This document shows positions 35,624 through 44,389 of a DNA stretch of 64,000 nt, in pieces. This stretch comes from Acidobacteriaceae bacterium TAA 166 (GTDB taxonomy: Bacteria; Acidobacteriota; Terriglobia; Terriglobales; Acidobacteriaceae), in NCBI GenBank assembly GCA_000421065.1, contig ATWD01000001.1:4146001-4210000 (forward strand). Reading direction: 5' to 3'. The number at the start of each line of letters is the position of its first letter. Within the stretch, counting starts at the first letter, position 1. A program made the translations under genes and the position numbers. The notes under the pieces are model-generated. The model was not told where the DNA came from. It worked only from the letters and a program-made list of their open reading frames with translations, and did not search any database.

Positions 35624-35932
35624 GGTCTTCTCTCCTGGGACTAAGAATCAAGGCGATAAATGAATCAGGATTACCGGCTGATCTTACACCGGCTGAAGAG
35701 GCGAAATCTGTCACTTTTGTGGAACTTCGGCGTAGACAAAAGTAATCAACACGCGGTGACCTCGGAGGAGCCGTAGCCGGGGTGAAGGTGCGGTTGCGGC
35801 GTTGAGGATGAGCTTTATCGCTCAGGCAGAACTAGTCCTGAATGTAGAGACCCATGACTCCGCCAGGGCGCTCGGAGCTATTGAGGTTGCGACGGTTGGC
35901 GTCGTTGGGGACATTCAGAAGGAACGAGTGAT
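35624..35932. other. 309-bp gap with an orphan reading frame
   Basis: Between the VWFA gene stop and the SGNH gene start, both minus strand. Bases 35832-35930 (minus) read as an open frame of about 33 codons without a start, ending HSFLLNVPND...GVMGLYIQD then TAG. It looks like a protein C-terminus, so possibly the remnant of a gene lost by deletion. The rest should carry the SGNH gene promoter. Confidence 0.4.
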
Positions 35933-38101
35933 TTACTGAACGATTGCAATCGATCCCTGCCAGAATGCTGCACGGTTTCGGGTGGGATCGAGCACCGTCA
36001 CTTGGCACTGATACTCTCCCAGACCTAAATCTTTCATCCCGACCTTTAGATCAAGAGGCACCATCCCCAGATGATTCCCTGACAAGGCTGGTACCCGAAT
36101 TACCTCGCTATCCATAACTTTTTTGCCATCGTGATACAAGCTGACAAAAGCGACGACCTGCGAATCAGCCGCCACAGTCTCCTTATTCTCCAACGGAGGT
36201 GAACCGTTGCCTCCTGCGGCTGTTCCAAGGTATGCCTGAAGATAGATCTCCATATTGCGATCAATTCGGAAGGCTCGCGTAACGCTGGGAATCAGCTTCC
36301 CATCTGCGTTTACCAATGGATTGGCAGCGTCGTTCTTCGCCTGCTCCTTGCCTTTCATTGTGTTGAATAGCGCTTGCCTGGTGTCCACGCGCTGATTGCT
36401 CAAAACGACCGAGCTGATCGGCAGCTGCTTCGTTGCCTTATTGAGATTGGGGATGATGAAAACTGTTTGATATGTCCCGATCCTGCCCGTCTCATCGTCA
36501 CGCGCAAGAAACTTGATCGTGTAACGTCCCGGCAGCAGCGTGAAACCTGTGCTGTACTCGATGGGCCTCCGTATCAGCTCCGTCGCCGAGGCATCCGTCA
36601 GTTTTACATCCACGTTGTCGCGGAGATTGGAGACTGTCAATCCCATCTCATCTTTGATCTCGCATACAAAATCGATCACCGTGTGCTCATTGCCGAAACG
36701 CTTGGCCAATGCGAGCTCGCGCCCTGGAATCTTTACCGTCACCGGCACAAAGTACTCTGCGCGATTCAGCTGGAAGTAGTTCACCTCCATCGCAAGGGTC
36801 AGGTCCGTAATCGGATCACCCAGCATGAGCGCGTCTTCCAGCTGCCGTTCTTTCTCCGCGCCGTTGAACTTGCCGAACTCTTTGTTCGCGTAATATCCTT
36901 GTCGATACTCGAGACTCGCATTCAGCTTCTCCGGCACCGTAATCTTGATGTGCCGAAAGCGCCCGTTCTGCACGGTGTTCGTCGTGTAGTAACCGAGCAG
37001 ATAATAGTCCGAGATCGCTCGCTGCGCCCTCACGATTCCCGCCGTAAGGTCGTTATTGTCGAAGAATGCTTTACCGCCTGTGTCTGCAGCCAGTGAGTAC
37101 AACGTATCTTGCGATTGCTGCAGACGATCGTTCGTCGCCTGCGCGGCTGCACCGCTGTACATGCCGGAGTTGCCCTGTGATCCCTGCATCGCATCGCCGA
37201 GCGGAGCCTGCGCGACCAGCCCGCGTGCATCGATGGGCCAGAACGACATCCCTGCCTTTACCGCGGCATCGACCGTTGCATGCAGCTGCGCCTGGTTGTC
37301 GTTTCCATTTAGCCTCAGACCGCTCGAAAAATACAACAGGCTCTTCTTCTCGTTGATCTGTTCCAGCATGTGTGCCGTGGTCTGCAGGGCTGACAGTTGC
37401 CGATCCGTATTGAAGATGTTGAACTCGCTCGAGTCCTGACCGAAGGCAGCGCCCGCGTCCGCACTGCTGCTGTCATCGATGCCCTCCGCCGAACCCTGCC
37501 CCTCGCCCACTACCATTGTCTCGAGGATGCTCAGAACCTTGTTGCGGTCTGCACTGAAGTCCAGCAGCACATCCACTGCGCCACCCTGATAGCGCAAGAT
37601 CGACACTAGATCGACCTCGGTCATTTGCGTACGCACAAATTTCTCGGCGGCCTGCAGCGCATGCACCTGGTCATCCGGGCGCATCGCCGTCATATCGAAG
37701 TAGAACGCCAAAAGCCGACGGTCCTTGTAGCTTCTCGTCTTATTCTCCGTTGCATAGGTCGTCCGGCCCAGTCGCTTGTAGACGCGGACGTCCTCCTGAT
37801 CCTCCGGCGTCTCCGGCAGCGGTGCAGCATCGATCGGCAGCGACTCGCGCTCGAAGACGCGGATCGTTTGCGGCGTCCCATCCTCCGTCACCTCAAAGTC
37901 CTTCGCCGTCAGACCCGAGACAAACTTGCCCTGCTTGTCCTTGACGATTACGCTCTCTGTCACCAGCTGCGATTTCACACTGAGCGTATAGGTGGTTTCC
38001 TTGCCCTGGGTCTCGTTCGTCCCAATCTGCTGCGCGCCGGCAAGCGACGCACTCAGGGTAGCTGCCATTACCGCACATCGAATGAAGAGCCCCATGGTCA
38101 T
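35933..38101 (-). CDS. Secreted VWFA-related acidobacterial domain protein
   Basis: 722 residues from an ATG that overlaps the upstream stop as TAATG, so translation is coupled to the TonB transporter. A signal peptide (ATLSASLAGA-QQ) is followed by an Ig-like strand region (VTESVIVKDKQGKFVSGLTAKDFEVTEDG) and a von Willebrand A domain starting RRLLAFYFDMTAMRPDDQ. Its metal site is degenerate (DMTAM in place of DxSxS). It continues through SLLYFSSGLRL and YSLAADTGGKAFFDNNDL. The C-terminal 300 residues are beta-rich. This family is greatly expanded in Acidobacteria; the function is unknown. A longer frame to 38530 lies inside the neighbour. Confidence 0.88.
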   Translation of the reverse strand: MTMGLFIRCAVMAATLSASLAGAQQIGTNETQGKETTYTLSVKSQLVTESVIVKDKQGKFVSGLTAKDFEVTEDGTPQTIRVFERESLPIDAAPLPETPEDQEDVRVYKRLGRTTYATENKTRSYKDRRLLAFYFDMTAMRPDDQVHALQAAEKFVRTQMTEVDLVSILRYQGGAVDVLLDFSADRNKVLSILETMVVGEGQGSAEGIDDSSSADAGAAFGQDSSEFNIFNTDRQLSALQTTAHMLEQINEKKSLLYFSSGLRLNGNDNQAQLHATVDAAVKAGMSFWPIDARGLVAQAPLGDAMQGSQGNSGMYSGAAAQATNDRLQQSQDTLYSLAADTGGKAFFDNNDLTAGIVRAQRAISDYYLLGYYTTNTVQNGRFRHIKITVPEKLNASLEYRQGYYANKEFGKFNGAEKERQLEDALMLGDPITDLTLAMEVNYFQLNRAEYFVPVTVKIPGRELALAKRFGNEHTVIDFVCEIKDEMGLTVSNLRDNVDVKLTDASATELIRRPIEYSTGFTLLPGRYTIKFLARDDETGRIGTYQTVFIIPNLNKATKQLPISSVVLSNQRVDTRQALFNTMKGKEQAKNDAANPLVNADGKLIPSVTRAFRIDRNMEIYLQAYLGTAAGGNGSPPLENKETVAADSQVVAFVSLYHDGKKVMDSEVIRVPALSGNHLGMVPLDLKVGMKDLGLGEYQCQVTVLDPTRNRAAFWQGSIAIVQ

Positions 38102-41100
38102 TAGAATCGCAGCCTTCCGCTGATCTGCAGGCTTCGCATCGCCTGCGTGTTCGTCGGCAGGCCGAAGGTCGTACTGTTGGTGATGGAGTTCCACCCCGTA
38201 TAGACCACGTGGTTCAGGATGTTTGTTGCATCGACGCGCACGTCCAGGCTTAACGGATCGCGGAGCCTGAAGTTTCTCGCCATTGAGGAGTCGAGGGTCA
38301 ACGAGCCAGGTCCTTGGATCGAATAACGCCCCGCATTGCCCCACTGCCCAACCGCAGGGGTTGAAAACGCGGCCGAGTTGAGATGGTAGCCCGCGCTCGA
38401 TGCGTAGATGTTGAGACCCGTAAGGTCGGGGCGAATTGTCCCTGTCACTCCTGTATCCGGCACCGCTGTCAGATAGATGGGCGTCTGTGGAAGACCCGTA
38501 CCGGCGCTCAGCTCCGAGGCGATGGTCCATTGCTTTAAGAGTGTGCCTCGTTTGCCGTTAAAGAAGTTGCCTCCGTGCAGCCCCATGCCCGTGGTGTACT
38601 GAAAAGTGAACTTGAGCAGATGTCTCTGATCAAAGCTGGAGCGGCTGCGCTCCGCCCGGAGATCCAGCCAGTTCTGCGCGATCATCTCCGTCGTCGACGC
38701 GCTCGTTGAAGCGGTCAATCCGCTAAACGATCCTGATGATCCCGAGGAGGATGAGGATGATGAAGACGTTGAGGACGAGAGGTATCCCGTACCTCCCAAC
38801 ATGGAATCGTTATCGATCGACTTTGCATATTCGTAGGCAAGCGTCGCTGTCAGTCCGCTGCGCAGCCTGCGCCGCAATTGAAGATCGAATGCATGGCGAA
38901 TCGAGTTTCCATTCGACGTACGATACGTGAAACCTCGTGGACACGTTACGCAAAATGCCGTTGCGCCCGGCGCATAGGTGTTCGGTAGAAACTCCTGTGG
39001 CCCGCGCGTGCCCTTTGTGCCGAGGTACGATGCTGTCATCACGATCGATCCTGGCAGGTCCTGCTGCACCGAGAGCCGCCAGTTCTGCGCATAACCTACT
39101 CGGAAGTTCGGGTCCAGAGCAAACGTATTCGAGGTCGTCCCTGCGCAGTTATGAAAACCATCAGCCAGCGTAAGCGCACAGCGTGGGCCGTTCGAGACAT
39201 TCAAGCTGGTCGAGAGCGGCGACTGCTGCGACATCGTCTGCACGCTTGAAAGATACACGGACGTATCCACATAGATGCCATAGCCCAGGCGCACCACCAA
39301 GGGTGTTGTCGGCAGCGGACGCCACGCAAGTCCAATCCGAGGCTCGAAGTTGCGCTTGTCCGGACGCACCAGCGACGATGGATACACTGTGCCTGTCAGG
39401 CGTCCCGTCGGATCGGTTCCAAGCACCGGAGCGATCGCAGTAAAGCCGCTGGCGATGTCGAGGTTCACCAGGCGATCTTTAAGCTCCGTCAGCGGGGCTC
39501 CGTAGTCCCATCGCAGCCCCGAGCTCAACGTCAGCTCCGGCCGTACTTTCCAGTCATCGTTAACGAAGAGATCGTACACCTTCTGCCGGAAGTACTTGTC
39601 TGCATTGCCATACGCGATCTGGCTCGTATCTGGTACGCCAATCAAAAAATCTGCCAGATCCGAGCCTGTGCTGCCCGAGCCTTGCGTCGCCGCACCGGTA
39701 AAAGTAAACGCGCCGCGAGCAATCTGCTGCGAAAACTGATTAAACTGCTGCCAACGCACATCGCCGCCAAAACTTACGGTATGTCGGCGATGCAGCCATG
39801 TCGCCTCGATCGAGAGCGCATCCGTACGATTGCGATTGAATGCACTCTGTATCTCTGATAATCCTGTGATGCCGCTCGAGAAGGAGAGATCCGGTGCGCC
39901 CCAATTAACCGGACTCTGCTCATTACCCGTGATGCCCGCGTCGCCAGAGATGTTCTCGCGATTTGCAAAGAACGGTCGCACCTGCGTCCTCAGCCGCGTA
40001 AAGCGATATCCCGTCTCCAGCAAGAGTTGATGCGGTAAGCGATGCGACCAGTGCACGTTACTATCGATGCCCAGCGTGTTGGTCTCATCTACAAGATGAA
40101 AGAGATTTTCGTTGTCCGAGCGCATACTGCGAAAGGCAAAGCCACCGAACAGTTGGTCGCGCCGACCAATGCTCTTGTCCAGCCGTGACTGTAGTGCATC
40201 GGCATGCATGTTTGTCAGCACTTGTGTCTGGTAGTTGTAGCGCGTATTTCCAGTGAGATTCGGTAGCGGATAGAGCGCAAGCAGCGCCTTGGCTTGGGCG
40301 CTCACAGCTACCGGCCCCGTGATGGGAAGACCGGTTATCGGATCGACGAGCGATACTGGTGTTCCCTGCGGCGTCAGTGTATTCGAGAGATCACCACCGC
40401 GCTGCGCCTCCGTCGGCACCAGCCCCGACAGCGTGCTAGCCGAGCTATTCCGCGTCCACTGATAGCCTACAAAGAACGTCGGACCATTGCGCAGCAGGTG
40501 CGGAATATTTAATGGACCGCCAAGAGTAGCCACGCCGTTGATGAGGTCGTACGATGCTTTCGCTACATCAAATCCTGTCAGCGAGTAAGGCCGGGCATCG
40601 AAGGGCGAGGCGTTGATCTGTACTCCGACACTGCCGGTGTAAAGCCCCTTTGTACCCGGCCTGCGTGAGCCGAACGCCTGGGAGATCGAGTACTTCGATG
40701 TTGCGGCATTGTTCTCGCTGCCGTTGATCAGCATGCCTTCTGCGCTCTTATCTGTATCGCTGCCCGTCGCGGCAGACGTCGAAACTTCCACTGCCTCGGC
40801 CTTCTTCTCCGTCGGCTTCTCCACTCGTGGAGAGAGGAGTGGCGGTGGCATTACTGCCTTGGACAAAGCCAGCACATCGCCCACCGATAGCATCTTCAGG
40901 TCAAAGTTGCTTGCAGGCGTGCTCTTGTCGACCCTGATCGTCCGCTCCTGCACGGCAAAGCCCGGCATCGCGATACGGATCGTCCACTCGCTGTCGGAGA
41001 GGTTCGGAAATTGGAAGATCCCCTGTGCATCTGTGACCGTGTCAAGCTGCTGCGCGCCATGCATCGCCGTCACGCTTGCACCAGGAACGGGCGCCCCGTT

Positions 41101-41205
41101 GAAGAGAACCCGCCCATAATGTTCCGCCGCGAAAGCAACCGCGTGCAGCGTCAGCAGCAATACAGAACACAGCCAGGCTTTCACTCGACCATGCTTGTCG
41201 GGCAT
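38101..41205 (-). CDS. Oar-like TonB-dependent transporter with N-terminal CarboxypepD_reg domain
   Basis: 1034 residues with a signal peptide (VLLLTLHAVAFA-AEH). Residues 27-110 are the carboxypeptidase-regulatory-like beta sandwich (GRVLFNGAPVPGASVTAMHGA...GIFQFPNLSDSEWTIRIAMPGF). A plug-like region follows, then a large outer-membrane barrel with repeated aromatic/Gly strands, ending SLQISGRLRF. A serine-rich extracellular loop occurs near residues 800-835. Such proteins take up large substrates or, for Oar, export them. It lies 4 bp after the M56 sensor gene and overlaps the VWFA gene, third in the BlaI-headed operon. Confidence 0.9.
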   Translation of the reverse strand: MPDKHGRVKAWLCSVLLLTLHAVAFAAEHYGRVLFNGAPVPGASVTAMHGAQQLDTVTDAQGIFQFPNLSDSEWTIRIAMPGFAVQERTIRVDKSTPASNFDLKMLSVGDVLALSKAVMPPPLLSPRVEKPTEKKAEAVEVSTSAATGSDTDKSAEGMLINGSENNAATSKYSISQAFGSRRPGTKGLYTGSVGVQINASPFDARPYSLTGFDVAKASYDLINGVATLGGPLNIPHLLRNGPTFFVGYQWTRNSSASTLSGLVPTEAQRGGDLSNTLTPQGTPVSLVDPITGLPITGPVAVSAQAKALLALYPLPNLTGNTRYNYQTQVLTNMHADALQSRLDKSIGRRDQLFGGFAFRSMRSDNENLFHLVDETNTLGIDSNVHWSHRLPHQLLLETGYRFTRLRTQVRPFFANRENISGDAGITGNEQSPVNWGAPDLSFSSGITGLSEIQSAFNRNRTDALSIEATWLHRRHTVSFGGDVRWQQFNQFSQQIARGAFTFTGAATQGSGSTGSDLADFLIGVPDTSQIAYGNADKYFRQKVYDLFVNDDWKVRPELTLSSGLRWDYGAPLTELKDRLVNLDIASGFTAIAPVLGTDPTGRLTGTVYPSSLVRPDKRNFEPRIGLAWRPLPTTPLVVRLGYGIYVDTSVYLSSVQTMSQQSPLSTSLNVSNGPRCALTLADGFHNCAGTTSNTFALDPNFRVGYAQNWRLSVQQDLPGSIVMTASYLGTKGTRGPQEFLPNTYAPGATAFCVTCPRGFTYRTSNGNSIRHAFDLQLRRRLRSGLTATLAYEYAKSIDNDSMLGGTGYLSSSTSSSSSSSSGSSGSFSGLTASTSASTTEMIAQNWLDLRAERSRSSFDQRHLLKFTFQYTTGMGLHGGNFFNGKRGTLLKQWTIASELSAGTGLPQTPIYLTAVPDTGVTGTIRPDLTGLNIYASSAGYHLNSAAFSTPAVGQWGNAGRYSIQGPGSLTLDSSMARNFRLRDPLSLDVRVDATNILNHVVYTGWNSITNSTTFGLPTNTQAMRSLQISGRLRF

Positions 41206-41209
41206 GAGC

Positions 41210-43312
41210 TTAGTTCTCGCTCGGTTTGTCCACGTGGTCTATCATCATCACATCCACTGTCGTCTTCGCCGCATCGAGCTTCAGACCGACCTGCTCCTGG
41301 ATTGCGGTAAAGATCGGCGGAGGAGCATCGGCCGCCTCGTTTGGCAAGATTTTCACTCCGAAGACCTGGAACTGAGTTTCGTCCGGCGTCCACTTTAGCG
41401 AGAAATTCCAATGCCCCTCGATCCCTGTGCGGTCCACCACGGGACGATCGAAGACCGCGCCCTGGAGGCCCTGCGCCACGTCCTCCATCGTCGCGTTGCG
41501 CACAGTCAAGTTGCCCAGCTTGGTGAAGAAAAAGGCATGTGGCGTATTCGGGTCCGCATCACTTTTGGTCAGCTTAGGACCATCCTTTGCAACGCCGAGA
41601 ACGTATGCTGACATCTCCTTTTTGTCCTTGTGGAACTTCAGGCCGAAGCGCGTTTCTAGCAGCTTGCGCATCATCGATCGTACCTGCGTCTCATTTGGAG
41701 CACCCGGTGCATCAGGCTGGCCAGTCGTAATGTCGAAGCGGTCAGTCTCAGCCCACGCGGGTACGCCTACGATTTGTTTGGTGTTCACACCATAGACAAA
41801 CATGATCAGATCGTTGAGCGTTGTGCCGCGAGTCTGAAACCGTCGCGGGGGGCCGCCAAATCCCTTACCTTTCGCGGCCGGGTCTGTCGGCTTGATCGTC
41901 GCTACTTCAAAGCTTGGATCGGCATCGGCAGCCATCGGAGGAATCTTCGGCGGTGGCTCCGGGATCGCCCACGCCGTCTCGGGTGTCGCCCGGACGAGGA
42001 TGAGGGGATGCGCCTGATCGCCCTGCTTCCACTCGCCCGTAATCGTTGTTCCATCCGGCGACATTTTTCCCGTATACGTGCCATCGATGGCCTCTACGTT
42101 AAGTTTCAATTCGCCATTCTGGAACGTAGTTTCCTTGACCTGAATCGACTGGGCACCCTGGTCGATGCTGTAAAATAGCGCCTTCAGCGATCCATCCGGC
42201 GCTTTGGTGATCTTCAGCACGGTGCGCAGATCCCTTTGCACATGCAGCGTGCCCTGCCACGTATCATCAGGATTCTGCTTCGCCGGAGCCTGCGCATAAC
42301 TGTGCGATGCATGCAGCACCCCGAACGTAATCGGCATGCCGACCGAAAGAAGAGCGGCTGCGCTCAGCACCAGCTTTCTTGCCGCCGAAAGCCGCCGCGC
42401 CGTAGGACCGGAAAGAATGTGAGCGATGCGTTTCTTCAGATCCGCACCGGTAACACCAGAGACACACGCCACAGGAACCTCCAGGTAAAACTTGCAGACA
42501 TTCAGAATGTCTTCGGCATACTCCATCGCACTGTGCGACTGTTCCAGAACTGCCTCATCGCATGCAGCCTCTCGCTCCACGATCAGATGTTTGCCAATCC
42601 ACCACACAAAAGGATGAAACCAGAACACAGCGGAGACCATCATGTGGAGCGCTGCGGTCAAATTATCTCGACGCTGTACATGGCAGAGCTCATGCGCGAT
42701 GATTGCTTCCATCTGCGTCGCAGTCAGCTTGCGCGTCATTCCGCTCGGCAGCATCAGCACTGGCCGCAAGATACCGAAGACGCCAGGCTCCGCATCGCCT
42801 GCAACGATCACCGCCCGCAGGCCCGACATATCTCCGCCTCTTGTCCCTCCACGCACTCTAGTCCGTAGCTGCAGCCATCGCCGCAGCCACGTGCCCGAGA
42901 TCGCGAATACGCCGGCTCCCCACAGCGAAACTACGATCCACGGCATCACACCCTGGCTCTTCATCATCGTTTTCGCCGGGATTGGGGGAGCGACGTTCTC
43001 GGCAGTCGCATCAGCGTGTGACTTGTAGAAGACCGTTTGTTCTGCAGGGCCTTCGATCACCATGGAAAAAAGAGGCGCCACGTTGGCTGACACCATCTTT
43101 TTCCGTGAGAGGCCCTCCCCGATCGTTATCAGCATGCTGAAGGGAAGCAGGAATTTCACGGATGCAAGCATCCAAAGCCGGAAGCGAATTCGCGCCGCAT
43201 TGTGTCGGAGCATCAGACTCAGAAGCCATAGCGCGGCACATACCATTGTCGATTGCCAGAGATGCTGCAGCAACGCTGCGGATATTGCATTCCCATCCAA
43301 TGGAAACTTCAT
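41210..43312 (-). CDS. M56 (BlaR1-like) membrane metalloprotease fused to a TIGR03435 domain
   Basis: 700 residues. The N-terminal BlaR1-type part (1-335) has four hydrophobic segments and the zinc motif AHELCHVQRRD (207-211) with the third ligand region EREAACDEAV. A beta-rich segment follows (345-445: DTWQGTLHV...GTYTGKMSPDGTTITGEW). In place of the penicillin-binding sensor of BlaR1 there is a TIGR03435 soil-associated domain (466-700: SFEVATIKPTDP...RFQTRGTTLNDLIMFVYGV...VVDRTGIEGHWNFSLKW). It probably senses an external or periplasmic signal and cleaves the BlaI repressor encoded just upstream (ATGA overlap). Confidence 0.9.
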   Translation of the reverse strand: MKFPLDGNAISAALLQHLWQSTMVCAALWLLSLMLRHNAARIRFRLWMLASVKFLLPFSMLITIGEGLSRKKMVSANVAPLFSMVIEGPAEQTVFYKSHADATAENVAPPIPAKTMMKSQGVMPWIVVSLWGAGVFAISGTWLRRWLQLRTRVRGGTRGGDMSGLRAVIVAGDAEPGVFGILRPVLMLPSGMTRKLTATQMEAIIAHELCHVQRRDNLTAALHMMVSAVFWFHPFVWWIGKHLIVEREAACDEAVLEQSHSAMEYAEDILNVCKFYLEVPVACVSGVTGADLKKRIAHILSGPTARRLSAARKLVLSAAALLSVGMPITFGVLHASHSYAQAPAKQNPDDTWQGTLHVQRDLRTVLKITKAPDGSLKALFYSIDQGAQSIQVKETTFQNGELKLNVEAIDGTYTGKMSPDGTTITGEWKQGDQAHPLILVRATPETAWAIPEPPPKIPPMAADADPSFEVATIKPTDPAAKGKGFGGPPRRFQTRGTTLNDLIMFVYGVNTKQIVGVPAWAETDRFDITTGQPDAPGAPNETQVRSMMRKLLETRFGLKFHKDKKEMSAYVLGVAKDGPKLTKSDADPNTPHAFFFTKLGNLTVRNATMEDVAQGLQGAVFDRPVVDRTGIEGHWNFSLKWTPDETQFQVFGVKILPNEAADAPPPIFTAIQEQVGLKLDAAKTTVDVMMIDHVDKPSEN

Positions 43313-43707
43313 TGCGGCTTCCTCTGCTTGCCAGACGATTTCAATAGATTTTCCGCTTCCCGCACATCTTCAAGGGTCAGCTCGCCCGCATCGATCAGAT
43401 GTGACATGACCAACTTCCCACTGCCTCTGAAAAATCCCAACACGTCCTCTAGAAGACGCTTTTGCGCTTTAGCACGTGAGATTACAGCCGCGAAGACGTG
43501 AAAGTTTTCAATCTTTCCGACGCGTTGCACGAAGCCCTTCTCTTCTAGCCGATACACTACCGTTTGGATGGTCGTGTAGGCATGTGCGCGTTTTGTGGAG
43601 CCCTTCTCCGCAAGAGCTTCCTGAATCTGCCGAATGGAAGCTTCTTTGTTAGCCCACAATAGTTCCATTACCTGAAATTCGAGTTTGGATAACTTTGCCG
43701 TCGCCAT
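43309..43707 (-). CDS. BlaI/MecI/CopY-family repressor
   Basis: 132 residues. The winged-helix part has KLSKLEFQVMELLWANKEASIRQIQEAL and the recognition segment HAYTTIQTVVYRLEEKGFVQRVG, typical of BlaI; the C-terminal dimerisation helices follow. It overlaps the M56 sensor gene by 4 bp and sits first in the operon. A matching palindrome ACTACAAACGTAGT lies 16 bp before its ATG, so it should repress itself and the three genes behind it until cleaved. Confidence 0.93.
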   Translation of the reverse strand: MATAKLSKLEFQVMELLWANKEASIRQIQEALAEKGSTKRAHAYTTIQTVVYRLEEKGFVQRVGKIENFHVFAAVISRAKAQKRLLEDVLGFFRGSGKLVMSHLIDAGELTLEDVREAENLLKSSGKQRKPQ

Positions 43708-44389
43708 ATTCTGTTCTTATCTACTACAAACGTAGTTTTTAAGGCAAGAGAAAATTTAAATTTAAGAAATTATTGGGCTCACCGTGGATTAGGGTGTCTT
43801 GTAGACATAACTTCGAGCGCTGATTCTCCTGAAAATAATGATTTCGTAAACAGAGGCTGACCTTGGGTTATGAATGTTCCAGATCTGTGGTCGGATTAAG
43901 ACTATATCGTTATCCGACTATGGTGTCAACCAAGATTGATTTACGTCTCTGTTGTCTGCATATGCCCAGGATCGCAAGGTAGCTTGTGATCTTGCCGCTC
44001 GCGCAGCTCAAAGCCATTCGCCATGACGGGCATATCGAAGTCGGCGTAACGTAATTCTTGGGACTTTCTACAAGCGTGAAGGCCGGCGAGGCTGGAGATT
44101 TCGTACTCCAGCACAAGCGGCTCTACCTGCCGGTCGAGAGCGAAATTGCGCCCCGCTCGTGTGCCGTCAAAGTGCGTCCACTGACCGGCCTTCGGCTTCC
44201 TGATCGTGAGTTAGAGGTTTGTTGCTGGCCGCGGGAGCATGACCTCGAAAGATACTCGTACAGAGATCAACCGTAAGCTCTTCAGCCCGAGTCTGGGCGG
44301 ATGCTTCATTTTGATCTTGCTGAATGAGAGACCGTTAATGGAAGAATGGGCCTTCACTTCGTAGGGTTCGGCAACCGCGATTTCTGGGT
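43708..44389. other. 682-bp gene-poor region, possibly degenerate
   Basis: Between blaI (minus, start) and the GH2 gene (minus, stop). It is less GC-rich than its surroundings near 43740-43930. Apart from the BlaI operator it holds only short open frames. One plus-strand frame (44058-44276) reads GDFVLQHKRLYLPVESE and the like, which faintly resembles the C-terminus of DDE transposases (ISNCY-like), but neither end of an element is visible. I call no gene here. Confidence 0.45.
43723..43736. promoter_or_regulatory. BlaI-type operator
   Basis: ACTACAAACGTAGT is an inverted repeat (ACTAC, 4 nt, GTAGT) starting 16 bp upstream of the blaI ATG. Known BlaI/MecI operators have TACA/TGTA dyads of the same size and place. 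Confidence 0.75.

Noticed and set aside
38102..38530. N-terminal extension of the VWFA-related protein
   Set aside because: Lies inside the TonB transporter gene and would remove the signal peptide from the N-terminus; the ATG at 38101 overlaps that gene's stop.
44058..44276. Possible transposase fragment
   Set aside because: Resemblance is faint, the frame is short and no terminal repeats are visible; kept only as a note on the region.
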